64,000 nt of DNA from Capitella teleta (taxonomy: Eukaryota; Annelida; Polychaeta; Capitellidae). A model generated the notes under the pieces. That model was not told where the DNA came from. It ran no database searches and saw only the letters and a program-made list of their open reading frames with translations. Positions within the stretch are counted from its first letter, which is position 1; every line of letters begins with the position of its first letter. Positions 38,861 through 52,878 of this stretch are shown one piece after another. The stretch spans positions 527,618 through 591,617 of the forward strand of contig KB300949.1 in assembly GCA_000328365.1 (NCBI GenBank), in the 5' to 3' direction. The position numbers and the translations under genes were made by a program.

Positions 38861-39852
38861 GAAGAATGCTCACAAAGACTCTGTTATCGTTAAATAGGAG
38901 CACACCAGCCACACGGTCAAATTGGCTTCGATCCTGATTTCACACAAGCCACCAAGTGACAAATTTATATGGGTTTAAACATAATATATCTAATCAATTA
39001 GGTAATAATAAACCAAAATAATCAATAACGTTCAATCAGAAATCTATTTTGATTAGGCCTACCATATATATATATATATATTATATATATTATGTTACTA
39101 GATGGTTATTCTCAGGGGAATCATGAACTTGTATAAATTATCACTATCATCACTTATTGTGGGCACCATACTGGTACATGGCATTGTGTGCTGTCCTGCA
39201 ATAAAAGTATTATGATTATTATAAATATATGCATTTCCTAAACCCTACCTACCATTGAAATAGATGACAAAGACATGGTTATATTTTCCAAGCATAATTT
39301 TTGGTCTTTTCCCATTATGCCTTCTAGTTTTCAACAAATGACCACTACATCTGACCACTATTTAAAATTTAAATGAAGTAAATACTACTGTACGTGACAA
39401 GTGCATGATATACAAATGACCTAAATACGATCATTATCCTTTTACGTTTGTTTTGGTGGTTGCTATAGCCTATGGCCAATGAGGCAATGATATGTTGAAG
39501 GCTGATGATCATTTTCACAGTTTACACATCTGATACATTAGCAAGTTGGCCCGAGGATCCGGCACGCCACCCGCACGTGCGATTGGAGACGGCAATGCTA
39601 GTACACGGTAATAATTGACGTCAAGTTGAAGTTCAGAACGATGTAATAACAGACGAATTGTGTCTAATAGAAAGTAAGAAAGTAAGAGTACGCTATTCAA
39701 AACGGGTCATACGAAGCATACACCGTCGCGTCACGTGTCCACATCCCCCTCAGGATAATGTGGGTCAGGAGAACATGAAAGACCGAATGAACCGGGATTT
39801 CCTGTGTGTTTAATCCTTGCTCAAACATTGTTTGCAAATTTTCTTTTTCAAT

Positions 39853-39895
39853 GTTTTTGTTTGTTTGTTTGTTTGTTTGTTTGTTTGGTTTTTTT
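39853..39895. repeat. (GTTT)n microsatellite
   Basis: About eight GTTT units followed by a T run. Confidence 0.9.
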
Positions 39896-40138
39896 TTTCA
39901 AACTTCATCAAAATTAATAATGACCAATTAATTAATTAAGGCTGAATTGAGCATTTTTTAATTGTTTGTTTAATATCCTGTTCATTCTGTTTGTACAATT
40001 ATATTTTATGCGAATTGAGTATGTGTATAAAATCTATAAAGATCGATAAACGCATATATAGTGTATAATAGTTTTTGTTTTTTTCTAAATCTCTGGCCTT
40101 TTCTGATTATTATCTTGATTACTTTGGATATCAGCAGA

Positions 40139-40530
40139 GACAAATATTGAAATTAAATATACGCAGGTAAATTTTAGCATCCGTTACTAATTTTATCTTT
40201 TTCATTATACGCTCGCAGAACCTTTAATCATATTTTTTTTTTCTATTTATTATTTATTGATCTTCTTCTTTTTTCTTTATTATTTTTATTTTTATTTTTT
40301 AGAAGAAACAAATATTGAAATTAATTATACGCAGGTAATTTTTAGCATCTGTTATTAATTTTAACTTTTTCATTATACGCTCGCAGAACTTTAACCATAT
40401 ATTTTTTTTTCTATTTATTATTTATTGATCTTTTTCTTTTCTCCCTTTATATGTCATTATTATTTATTTTTTTTTTTTTAGAATATGTATGTCAATGGAT
40501 GGCACGAATAAAAGGATTATTGTTATTATA
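40139..40530. repeat. Two-copy 168-bp tandem repeat ending in a LINE-like tail
   Basis: The block beginning CAAATATTGAAATTAA (40141) recurs at 40309 with few changes, a period of 168 bp. After the second copy comes TGGCACGAATAAAAGGATTATTG, which resembles the 3' end of a non-LTR element. The tandem may be the element's own terminal repeat. Confidence 0.65.
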
Positions 40531-43500
40531 ACCGCACTCAGCGCCATCGCCTTTTATGTAAGACCAATAAAGATATTTTTACCTGTGGTTCTAGCATGGG
40601 CACAAAACTCATGAGATCTCGTCACCACCAATATCGAATTGGCCATCCCAAGGTCTCCTGTCTCTGTGCTAATTTATGACACCGGGTGCCGATTAATCGG
40701 ATAAAGTACAACTGGAAGCGTGAACACCCACGTGATCGACAGCTGATTAATGTATGATATGAATTGATTGGTGATTTATTCATAGACGGAACATACAGAA
40801 CCTGTTGTCAGCGTCCAGATTGGTTGATTTCATGACTAAAAACTATAATTGCGATTTTATTTTCATACTCAATTTTTAATAATGAGTGTCCTGGATAACT
40901 AAAGCTGATGATTACGTATACGATGCCAAATATGCATACTGTGGAGAATGATAAAAGTGAAAATCATCTGTGTATATGTAGTCGGTATTTACCTCCTAGA
41001 ATTTCCATTATCAAGTTAAACAATGTCATTAAATTTAAAAGCGATTCTAAAATAAAGATTTAAGTTTTAATTTAAAAAACGGACAGAGATTTCCATTTGA
41101 GAATTTTAAGAGTTTGGGCATTCTATGGAAGTGGTGCCTATGCAGAAAAAGAAGGGCCACCGAAAGAGTTTAATTCAAAGTTAGGATTGTTCAGGAGATG
41201 CTGATTGCAAATTCGCAAAGAACGGGTCGCCTGATATTGCGTTAATAGTTCGCTTATATAAGTTAGCCCGAGTTCGTTGACAGATTTAAAAGAAACTAAA
41301 TTAGGTTTAATTTCACAGGTAGCCAATGGAGTTCTTTTCAGTTAATGATGTCCTTGTCTGACTGATTAACTTAATTGATTTGATGAAATGAACGCTTGCA
41401 CACGGATGACACTTACTCCTTCATAGACAGCGTGTTATTAAACATGGGTTCTCCGTGTTTTCATTTCTTCATAAACTTCGGTCATCAACTGGGAAATTTA
41501 TTAAGGAGATATGTGGTAGCAACAGAGCGGCCATTATGATGGCCGCCATACTCATATCATTTTCACAATTATTCAAGAACCGATTGCAAATCTATTTTCC
41601 GTATTCTGTTCACCGTAATAAATATATCAAAGCTACTGGAGCAGATAGCAGTCTGAATAATAATTATTATATGTGTCATATCCCAGTAGTTGAATTATTT
41701 GATTCTTCCCAAAAAAACCCCACTAATTTTTATATTTTACACGCATCCCATACATAATTTTTTTTCTATTTATTTTTATTTTTTTTTTTCCTTCTGTATA
41801 ACTACACAAATATGATATCATCTATCAATGTATACATGTATTGCATTTAATTTGTGTGAAATAAGTGACAGATAAAGAATGTTTGAATTTTGTTAAATCT
41901 AAATGACTTTTTCCTTCTTCTTTTTTCTTTCTGGACAGTTGTCCTGCTGTCGCTGAGCTGATGAAATGAAAATGCCCTCTCTGGAATGAACTTCTCATGA
42001 ATAGTAAGATATTGGTAATATCCATCGATTGCCCAGGCACCACATACAGAAGAAATGCGCTCGTGAATTTACGTGAATGAGGACTACGTACGTCAATCGC
42101 CTTCCGAGAAATGACGCAAAACAAATCCATCGATATTTGCAAATGCGCGCGTGTTTGACGTCACTGACCCTGATTCGATTATTTCGAATCAGATGCGAAG
42201 CTTTCTCGTAACAGCACTAGTTTCAGCTTGGAGCTACAGCGTCCTTGACCTTTCGGCAGTGACGAATCGATGAATAAATATTGGGCTTTGAGGTGAGATG
42301 CATACAACGGAACTTCACTGGGTCGATATCTACAATAGAACCTCACTAGGTCGATATCTACTTTATCTATCACAAAGAGATAATTGTTTAAAGTGCAATC
42401 CAATCTGAAAGGTTGTCAGGAATGTTAAATTCAAAGGTGTTAAGCCAGCACCCTAGGAAATGTCGGGGGCCTTTTCGTTCGGTGTTCTAGAGTGTGGGTT
42501 CCTTAAACTTAGGCTAGCGCGTGTGTTGACCTTCTCTGAGAGCAAAGATCAACGCATTTGCTGAATGTGTCGACTCAGCAAATGCAGTCATGGAGATCGC
42601 ATGCGTGTGTGTTTTAGCTGCTCATGGGGGACACGATGGTGGCTAAATATAGCACGTATTCTTGGAAAACGCCATTCGCGGAGGGATTCCCCATGCTTGA
42701 CTAGCACGTGACGTCATATTATGATCATCTCTTTGGCTGTTTGCCAAAAGGCGTCTCCTCACTTCGCTTCTCTTTTCATCAGCTTCTAGTATCCTGACGA
42801 GTTCACGATGTTCACACGTGTGCATTATCACAACCCTTGTGATATGCATGGCCTTCTGCCGATCCTCTATCATATAGCCCTAATTATGACAATTGACTTG
42901 AATACTAGGACTATAGCAGCTGTGTCGGTTGCCCGCACGATCGGCGTAATAGCACGTTCGCCAGTTTTGGCTCAGACGGGTGTTATCCTCAAATGACCTT
43001 GATTTGCGTATTGACGCCGAGGATTGATCATCAGGACAGTGCCTGCATGGCCTTACGCTCACCTCAAAAACAATAAAAATGAATGGTCGGAACTCAAAAA
43101 TGTACTACATAATTATACGTTCGTACCATGCAAGCCAAGTGGTTAAGGTGACAAAGAATGTTCAGCTCCATTTGGGCCAGCAGACCTTATTTATATTTAT
43201 TACCCGGGCACTCAGCAAGCCATGTCGATTCATTTCGAGGCAGTAACTTCCAAGTTCTTCCAACTGACAAAAGTGGAAATTTAAATGTGCCCAGGATATT
43301 ATTCGACTATATGTAATGTATTAATTTCGATTGCTGACATAATTAAGCTGCATATATAAGGAATACATATGTACTTAATTTATGGCATCTTGTGCACGTC
43401 ATTTGTGCATGTATCCCTACGCCCGCCATTTCGTGCAACTCCGCCAGTGGAAATAGCGCCACGTTTCTGGTGAGTTTTCTATTTTTTCAATATTCATAAA

Positions 43501-45353
43501 TTCATTGCTTGGAGTAGGTTTTTGATTTAATTCAAACGGATTTAATTTTCGATAAATCTCATTGGCCAAAAATTGTAACAAGTTTTTATTGACTTACAGT
43601 ACGTATGCTCACAAGAAAAAGAAAGAGAAAATTAAATATACTTATAGTACTTTGGGCATTGATAAGACTTTTAAGAATCCGTTCAAAGTAAGGAGTTTAC
43701 CAGAAATCAATCAATCAATTACTAGTCTGAATTCAACGAAATCATGCATCCCCAAAAGAAAATATGGAAAATTTAATATTTCACACTTATAGTAACCGAT
43801 GTCTTATGCTAATTATTTCCGGAAGCTCATAGACGCCCGTTCATATATGCGTGTAACTGAAATCGATTATTTGCCAGGCACTCACTTCCGGTTAACGAAT
43901 TTCCCCTTCTGATCAAACTTTACGCTTTTTGGTCAGATTCATTGACTCCTTGCTGAGAGAAAATTCCAGGCGTCAGTCGCTCTGTGACCTAGTTGCATAC
44001 ATTAATACTCCACCAAAACGAGGTCATGCATTCCGTTTGCGTTTCACTCTTTCGAGTTGCCGTACGTATATCTATCTACTTTATTATTAACGCTCACAGG
44101 AACTGAATATATTATGACATCTTTGACGGCTAAATTGTCAGAATTGTGTTTTTCGGTTCATTGTTTTATAGTTTCTAACCAACATTTTATGAAATCATAA
44201 AGCTAGAGACTTGAAATTTGGTCAGTGTGTTCATGAGACTCTTAATGTAGTTATATATAGATCACCACCCATAGGAAATCAGGTTGTTCGATGAATCAGG
44301 ACGAAACTAAACAATTATATTTAATGGACCGTTATGTGAGGAATGACCGAGCAAAATGACGTTGTTTCGATATGTTAGACACGTATAATTTCCAGATAAA
44401 TGACACCAATCAAACCATCCAACAACCAATCAAAATCCGTAAGAGCTATGATTATTTCTTCTTCTCAATATTTTTTTTCTAGGAAGTTCAAATGCCAAAA
44501 TTCCAAGACTTGATATTATTATATTTATATACATTGTTATTATGCATATTGAATATTTCATTCACCACAGGTTACAATAAAAACGTGTCTTTGTCGATTG
44601 GCAAGAAGATTACTAAAAATCTAAACCGCTCACAATGTAATTTAATTTTCATGACCGTTTTCCTCTGCCTCCATTTGCCTTTCATCTGATCTATTCAAAA
44701 TATTTTAATTGACAAAAAGATGTCTGCCAAAAGCAATGCCTCCGGTCACCGTGTCGTTTTATCCATGGCCGTGTGGAAATCCACGTGACCGAGGTATAGC
44801 GGATCTATTATATAATCATGCGAATCTACGCAAAACTACGTCTCTCTTAACACTCAAGTTCCTCGACATCTGATTATTTTAATTCACTTAATTGTAGTAA
44901 AAACGCGCTGTTTCGACAATATAAAAATATTGAGCTCGATTTCACTTAATTGTTACATAAAATGTTAATTGTTTAATTAATTTCATGTTTTCTGATTTGC
45001 ATCCATGTTTAATTAATTAACCAAAAGTAGCATTAAAATAATCAGAGCCTCATTATTTTGACTATTTCATAAGGAATTCATCAAATTATTATTACGAACT
45101 CTTATTTATTTTTATTTTCTATTGCTTTGATGCTTCATGGAGGAAAATGTCGGATTTGTTGTTGTTTATGATTAATCGTCTGAGATTGTTTTTGACTCGT
45201 AAATGTATGTGCAATTTTTATACAGCAATACACGTGCACTCACTTTATTTTACGAAATACTGCCAGTTTTATTTTTCGGGAAAATATGCTATATAAGCAC
45301 TTATGGCACCAACAGTCTCCATTACCTGCGAATTACTTGAATGCACATGTATA
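40531..45353. other. Intergenic, no gene recognised
   Basis: AT-rich with scattered CRE-like TGACGTCA words (for example near 42158). No open frame shows protein-like composition or a recognisable family. Confidence 0.4.
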
Positions 45354-46963
45354 CGGAGTGGGCCAAAAGTAGTCCTATCTACTCCATGTTAAAGATGTTA
45401 ATGCTTTTCAATGATACTACGCATTTCTGAGAAAGTGTTACAAAACAGATTGTAAAAATCACAGTAAGATATGAGAAAGAATTACTTGGTATGGTTATTG
45501 TAACATGTCATGCTGCTATTCATATTATTTATATCCCAATTTCATCAACATTTATGCCATTGATCTCAATTCATAGAGTGTACTCAGCATTCCGCGATAT
45601 TTCCACTTTTGGCGGCAAACAGGGTCCAGGACCATGGATAAGCTTCATTGAACGCATAATTAATGCAACGTTCTCGTACTATTGTTTTGTTTGAGAGTGT
45701 TATTGTTGTGACAGTAGCACTAATGTGTATCTCCTAAAATCAAAACAGAGCAGAGAGTTTGTATTGAAGCGCCATACAAGAGATGGCATTCCAATGCCAT
45801 TCCTAAATGCTCGTTCAGGGGCTCATCTGATTTTGCTCTCTTCGCGATCGCTCACCACTCGCATTTAAATGTTCCATCCTCATTCAAAATTGACTTTTTA
45901 TTCGATTTATTTGCATAAATGGGCGCAAAATAACATAGTCAATCCATATCAGATAGTTATATTTGATATCACTTCGGACACACTTCTTAGACTCGTGATT
46001 GGACAGTCCAAATTTCTTCCAATCAGAATTGTCAAATTCAGATCAATACGCCTGCACACTGCTACACCACAGCAGCTACGATTTTACTGCGAATTGATGA
46101 GAACTGCATTCTTGATAACATCTGCTTTTCATCATAACGATTCTCTCGGTTGCAGTCATAACGGTACTCTTATATAATATTATAACCCAGGACACGATCA
46201 TGGTTTCTCTGTTACGCATGTCGTTATGTCACGAACTCACAATCTTATCTTTTTCCACCTGATGTAACGTTATGTTATTTAGACCATTCATTATTTGTGT
46301 TCATAATCTGGCATACATTGATCGTAAGAACCTCTTAAAAATATTTGAACTTGTCTTTTATTCCTAATCAACCAGTTAATTAAAAGTACTGACAGCATTT
46401 CAGTCTATCACTAATTGATGTGTGTTGTTGTTTGCGTGTTCCATGATTCCTTTGTTAGGATCCTTGTCGTAAGATTTCAGATTGACAGAACCGTTGACGT
46501 TTCATATTTAGCTGGTTTAAGAACATATCATATCATGGCATCGACATCGACTTCAACCTCATCAGGCTCGACAGCCTTTTTTTTCTTCATATATATACAT
46601 ATTATATTTTCACAATCGTTCTTGTTACCTTGGTTACCATGATATGTTCATCACATACATTTATGATATGTCCTAGGCATGATTCATTTGTTTGATAAAA
46701 TCCTTTTCTCTACCTCATAAATCACTATTTTCACAATAAAAACGTCATACTACATATCATTAGTACTACAATTGTAATTTTCAACTATATGATGTTTCAC
46801 TATGTGTCCTTATATTAATTTATATTCATAAAATTCTTTCACTTAACGCCAACCTTTTATTTTAGTTCAAATACTTGTTTGGAATAATTGATGCATTATT
46901 TTAACAAATTTTAAAGTTGTGTTTCTAACATGGAGTAAATAAGACTATTTTTGGCCCACTCTG
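45354..46963. mobile_element. Tc1/mariner-like MITE split by an insertion of about 0.9 kb
   Basis: Left end CGGAGTGGGCCAAAAGTAGTC after TA and right end GGCCCACTCTG before TA. The family interior runs to about 45955 and resumes near 46870. The intervening AT-rich sequence is absent from the other copies; its ends show no clear inverted repeat. Confidence 0.75.
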
Positions 46964-47294
46964 TATAATACTATATTGCACGCGTTCTGAAACGGAATTA
47001 TCAGCGTAACAATATCCCCAACACCAAAACCCTGGTCCCACTTCTTCTATGGCGCCTGTGTCACGGGAGGAGTTGGGAAAACCCTGGGTTTAAACATTTG
47101 ATTCTTGCACCAATATCCCCAAAACTGAAAACCAAGCTAAAGATATTCAGTACGTGTACACGGAAGAGATTTTACAGATTCAGTGTCCCAAGAGAACAAC
47201 CATGCAGCCCCACAGAACATCTAAAGGACTCACGTTTCGCGAAAAAAATAAAAAAATAAAAAAAAAATCCATCTTTCTATAATTTATAGGCCTA

Positions 47295-47400
47295 CAGAGT
47301 GGGCCAAAAGTAGTTTTCGATTTCAATTGACAATGCTTTACAATAGCACTTCGCTTTCCGAGAGCATCGGAGGCGTAATTTAAATAAACTTTCAAATTCT
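47295..47400. mobile_element. Tc1/mariner-like MITE, left-end fragment
   Basis: CAGAGTGGGCCAAAAGTAG after TA, then about 80 bp of family interior (TCCGAGAGC block); the rest is lost. Confidence 0.75.
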
Positions 47401-48392
47401 GCAATTTTGTAGAGCATTAATCATATCTTTAAATTTGAAATCGATTGAGAATGAAATGAACACACGGTTATTGCGATGTTTCAGACCACCACTTTCTTGA
47501 GTTCACAAAATGAAATAGACACGTCTTTTGTTTGGAAAAAAAAAAAAAAAAAACAAAATGTTCTCTATGCAAGACTGAAATTGGCACGCATGTCGATTTC
47601 GAAGCCGCCACAATTCGCCTCTGGGTCCCGTTTAACTGCTCTTCAGCCCCGTTCACGTGTGCTTGCTCGCACGCATGCACGCACGCACGCACGCTCGCAC
47701 GCACGCAAATCGCTCCGTTCACATAATATCATATGCGCGCAGACGGTGCGTGCGGACCATCATTATTTCCATCTGAATCTTCCATTATATTTGCAATCGA
47801 AAACGTGCGTTTCCATGGCAACCCTGTCACGTGCCCGGGGTGGGCAGGACACACATTCTCGGTCTAATTGGCCAGCATCGCGATCCAGTTCCTGTAGTTG
47901 GCAGCCTTTTGGGCTAACCAAGGAATGACTTGCTCTGGATACGTGAAGTGGCCGCTGGTCGACGGAGAATTCCAACGAACACTTTCTTTTATTGGGGAAA
48001 TCGCAAGAACAGATGAAGATTCATTAGAGGGTGCGGATGTTTTAAAGCCCCACCGTCGAATTCACAACGTGAGGTTACGTAATAACATCATAAATACATC
48101 AGATCAGGTGTCACAGGTGATCAGGCAAAATGAGAAACTAATTTAACATTTAAATTAGTTTGGGGACAGGAGTATCCGCGACAACCCGGTTGGCCCATTG
48201 CTAGAACTGTATTTCCTTCCGCCAGAGCTTGAATTGAACAGCAGCAGTGCTCGACTGCCAATCCATCTTGGTTTGGGGCACGTGTGCATAGTCAATCGTC
48301 GTCGTTCGTCTCAGAGGCTGCTCCTCTTCGGGCAAGTGGAATATAGCGTGAACACTCTCGGGGTCGCCATGTTGAAGTTTCGAGTAAAGGAG

Positions 48393-48705
48393 GAGAGTGA
48401 GTGAGTGAGTGAGTGAGTGAGTGAGTGAGTGAGTGATGGAGTTTTACGGCTCCACCCAATCCGATCGGATGATACGGGCGCCAGAACAGAAGGCCCGGGA
48501 CCGGGGTTTCCCCCTACTCTTATCGATAAATCCCAATTAAGGTTTTTTTTTTTTTATCCTGCATACCACCATACCGAGCGCCCGGCCTTGTTACGCAGTT
48601 GGGCAGCACTGCAGAGTCACCGAAGAATTACAAACGAATTACAATTATAATTCACAATCATAACGCCCGTGGCCTGATCGGGTCTCGACCGACGAAACCT
48701 CCCGA
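48393..48705 (-). mobile_element. tRNA-derived SINE, head truncated, with (GAGT)n tail
   Basis: Same family as the 54345-54688 copy, opposite orientation. The tail is a run of GAGT units (48394-48435). The body includes AGGCCCGGGACCGGGGTTTC and the CGTTATGATTG block. The tRNA-like head is cut just beyond its B box. Confidence 0.85.
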
Positions 48706-50997
48706 CTGTTGATTGTTATTATCGAAAGGGACTGAGTGCAATGGTTCTAGTTTCAAAAGTACCACCCCCAGTAATAAGTTATGTCAAGTAAGTAGCTCTG
48801 TTGTCACACGTTATGGCAATTTTGTGTTATCAGAATGCTCTTCAATGATAGCACGTGCGAATAGAGTTCCGTTGGTTGCCATGGCGACAACATGTCAATC
48901 GTCAATTAATGAACATTTTGGTGAATGAGATACGGCACACATGATTTGAAATGCAAATCACGACACCAACAGTTATGAAATGTATCAAAGCCTCGTTATT
49001 AAACTAATAATGAGTGAGGAATGTGATAAAGCTTAATTAGCACTCTGTATAAATGATCGAGGCCTGAAAATTGAATACGGCTGAGTGAGAAAGGAAAACG
49101 AAGACATTGTCGCCAATCGTGAGAATGCTGTGGAGCCAATGAGACCGAATCGTATAATATGTACAATATCTGCGCGATCAGTGCATTGAGCATCTCTTGT
49201 TCATGCAGATACCGGTGGATTTAGTTGCTCATGCATGCATAAATGGTGCATCTATATACCATAGAACACTATACAAAGAATATCTGAAATTCAGATTGTG
49301 CGGTTATTCATATTATTTGAGTCATTTTGCGGTATCCAAATTTCGCCATCGGAGTTACAATATAAGTAGGAATAAATTAACACCTAGCTGTATCCTTGAT
49401 TGTTTCAATTGTTTATTCTCGCGATTGAACATGAATATCAAACTCGTTTCGAGTTTTACAGCCAAATACAGGCCTAAGTACTGCTGTACTGACATGGTGC
49501 ATGGTGATTTTCCCCCACAAAGAATAATCCATGATTTGCCCTATTCTGTGGCTGATCTCGATCGCCCCATATTTATGCGGTATTTGTTAAATCCATGATG
49601 TGACCCAGATTCTAAGCAGTTGCTACTATAACCATCTGCTGAGCGCGTGACTGCACGGGCAGAACATTTGTTGCTGTAATTGATTATCGACTTCCATTTC
49701 GGCCAACGTATACGAGCTTCAGTCTTCTTTACTTTTAGAATTCAGATCGAAGCTGCACTGGATATATGACATTGAAACCACATCACCGGAGGTATTGGTC
49801 TCCAAATTCTTCGGGATTGCTTTAATGGTTGATATATTAAACCATATTTGACATGCAATATGTTTCCAGGTTTCATACCGCGATCCAGAACGCTTCTGGA
49901 TAGCTCTCTTTTAAGCGTTGTTAGCGTCCCATAATGAATTTTTCAGCAATGTCTCAATGCTTTCGTGTACATAATTAATAGGGGTGTGAGTACTCTAAAT
50001 GAAGGTTACCGGAATTTTGGTCAAGACATGCGAACTCATTATTGAACCTGGAAGGCGCGAGGTTGTCGAGTATGTTTGAAATATTTATTACGCAACATTT
50101 CATGGCCTGCAAAGTAGAGCGACCCAAGAATAGTTGCAATCAAAGACTCGTGTGTTTCTTTTGCCTCTCTCTGATTATATTATAAGCGATTTATTATTGA
50201 CTATCAGCATTATCACTGAATTATTACCTCTGCCATAAATACGGTATATTTTGGTAACTGATTCGTGACGCAAAACCATTCATTTCATTTGGAGGGATAT
50301 CTTTTTAGTTTATTTATCTTTTTAGTTCATTTTTTTTTTCACGGATCTGAGCCCCTTACGTCACCTCTCGAGACCGATATCGAACTTTTCGATATTCTCT
50401 CAGAGGCTGAATGAAATCGACAGGGTTGGTAATTTTGTCTCATTGGCTCCACGAAAATCATGCATGCCATGTTGCCCCCAAACTCGGGTGACGTGATCAT
50501 TGTGCTGATCTTGATTGTATGAGTGTATTGTATCTCTCACTGCATGACGACCACAATAATACAGTCCTTAAAAGAGGTAGGTCTGTAATTATTATTATCG
50601 GCTTCCATAAATAATATGCGTTTTCGGCCGAACCGTCTGTCCAGATTGAATGAAAGATGAAATTCAATGAATAATTGTAAAACCTTGCATGTATGCACTT
50701 GCTAGTTATTAAGCATATTATGCAGATATGCACCTGGAATTATTGATGTGGTGAAAGAGTGCTCAACCACTTCTAAACTTATTCTAATTATAAATTTAAA
50801 ACTCTTCTGCTGACCTATTGTGCCATATAGAATAATAGCTATAGGGCTACAATTTTTCATCGGATCACTTCTCCACGTCGACTTGGATGAGATCGAGAAG
50901 AAATTCAAGTTACGTTATCGTTTTGCTTCGTGACAATATACTACGTCTGAAAGAAATTCAGGTGATTGGGTCTTAATCTGGGGCTGCAAGAACCAAT

Positions 50998-51222
50998 GAG
51001 GCATGATTGGGATTTACGGCTCCACCCAACCCATTTGGGTGATACCGACGCCGGAACAGAAGGCCCGGGACTGGGGCTTCCACCTACTCAGGCATCACTG
51101 AAGAGTCATCGTAGAATTAGAATTACAACAACTTACAATTATAGTTTATAATACATTACACAATCATAACGCCCGTGGCCCGATAGGATCTCGAACCTTC
51201 CACCTCGACGTCACGGTCGGAT
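50998..51222 (-). mobile_element. SINE copy with internal deletion
   Basis: Same family; TTTACGGCTCCACCCAACCC and AGGCCCGGGACTGGGGCTTC are followed by a shortened middle and the CATAACGCCCGTGGCC block. It lacks the tail repeat. Confidence 0.8.
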
Positions 51223-52740
51223 TATTTGGATACATATCATTAACATAATCACAGGTTGGTTTGATTCAATTATTTTTACTTCACGGGTGGAATTGTTTAC
51301 CAATTGCCTCATGCGATGATAAGATTATCGATATGGATCATGATGGATGGTGATAGGCTTTAGTCAAGGGTGCGTTTGATTGAGTCACAGGTCACGGCGA
51401 CCTCGTACGATGCGCATTCCAAAGGTTAACACTGTTTACTTGAAAAAAAAAAAAAAAAAAAAAAAAAGAGAAGAGGACTGAGACAAATAAATCTTAAAAA
51501 AAATCCATAAGTAGGCCGCGTAGTCATCTGTCTTGTTGAGAGTTGAAGAACCGATAGAAATTCATCCCTCCGTATAATGATTTTGTGGTAAATCAAATCG
51601 TAGAAATGCTTATAAATTGTTTCAAAGCAGAAATATCATTTGTAATATATACTTGTATAGTTCGCAAATTGAGGGATTTGAAGTATACTGAACCGATGTG
51701 GTGTTGTTACCAAGACATTCTGAGTTTTTGACGCCTGTGAGTGAATCATAATAATACTAGTATAGGTGAGATTCAAATGGACAACATTGCATTAATATTA
51801 AATGTCATCAAGGATAGTTTTATAGAAAGTAAAAGGGCGAACGAGGATTTCTGCGTCCATCGCTCTAAAGGTGCTGAAATGGATCGGATATAATTATCAT
51901 GCAATGCAATTTTTTTCACATTGAGCATCAGCATGAAGTCTGAATAGAATCAAGCGGAAGCTCCTGAACTTTTCTATACGTGTATTAGTTGATGCATGTA
52001 CAAGAACAATGAGATATTAAGTTACTAACCTGCATGTGAGGCAAACGATCTCCAACACCTCCGTCGTTGGCACACGTTTCAGGCCTCGTCAATATAGCTT
52101 GAGAGTTTTGATTTGGTAGATGACATCAGCAAAAGTTGTTGCAATTGAAATGACGTTAAAATCATGCTTTTTGAGCAAGACGACGTTGGACTTCTGATGT
52201 GGGGGATCCCAGATCACAGGAAGTTCAGATTTATCCCGGATCTTCCTCTCGGGATGCAAATCAGTCTCCAGGAGGCAACAATGTCGAGATTGAGATTGAG
52301 GCGTCAGACGTGGCAACTCAAAAGTAAAGGTGCCAAAAGGATGAATAATTTCTGCAGGTTTTGTTTTGTTGCAGTAATCCCAAAATTTCGAGGAAATTCC
52401 TCTTTGGAATGTATTTTCTTGAATATCAGTGAAAAGTGAGTACTTTAACTTTGGGGTTTGTGTGTTAATTAATAATCGGACAACGGAGGCTGTTGTGACA
52501 CATAGATTTATATACTAGAATCAAATTTGTTTCCATTATATATATCTAGCTATATCACTCACAATTGCGTCATATTTAATCCCCGCTTAAGCACACGTGT
52601 TATATAGGGGGTGGGGGCTACCCTCGTCCCTCAATCAGAATGCCTGCAGTCGCTTACATATGTCGCGTTATTTATTTCCACAGACAAAATCAGCCTAAAA
52701 ATCAAATCAAGGTCATAATGTTTATCTTCGCCGCACACAA
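51223..52740. other. Upstream region of the QSOX gene, no separate gene recognised
   Basis: AT-rich with a poly(A) run (51441-51467). A 91-codon plus frame at 52164-52439 ends near a donor-like GTGAGTAC, but its peptide matches nothing I recognise; it could at most be an upstream untranslated exon. Confidence 0.35.
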
Positions 52741-52754
52741 ACAACACCGACAGA

Positions 52755-52760
52755 TATAAA
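52755..52760 (+). promoter_or_regulatory. TATA-like element upstream of QSOX
   Basis: TATAAA about 120 bases before the preferred start codon, a plausible distance for a short 5'UTR. Not otherwise supported. Confidence 0.35.
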
Positions 52761-52878
52761 CAGGATTAGAACAACACGACCCTTGATCCCGATGCAGTTC
52801 CACCGAACATTTGCATCAGGTTTCCTTAAAATCCTTCTCCGTGTATGTCACACTGACAGTATACGCAGCGCACACGTC

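Noticed and set aside
47476-47928. A 150-codon plus-strand frame
   Set aside because: Spans a poly(A) run and a CGCACGCA simple repeat; composition is that of repeats, not protein.
52164-52439. A possible first exon of QSOX ending near a GTGAGT
   Set aside because: The peptide is unrecognisable and QSOX already has a signal peptide and start at 52879; could be a non-coding upstream exon at most.
52783-52878. Longer QSOX N-terminus starting at 52783
   Set aside because: The Met at 52879 gives a clean signal peptide directly followed by the thioredoxin domain; the extension would bury it behind 32 residues.
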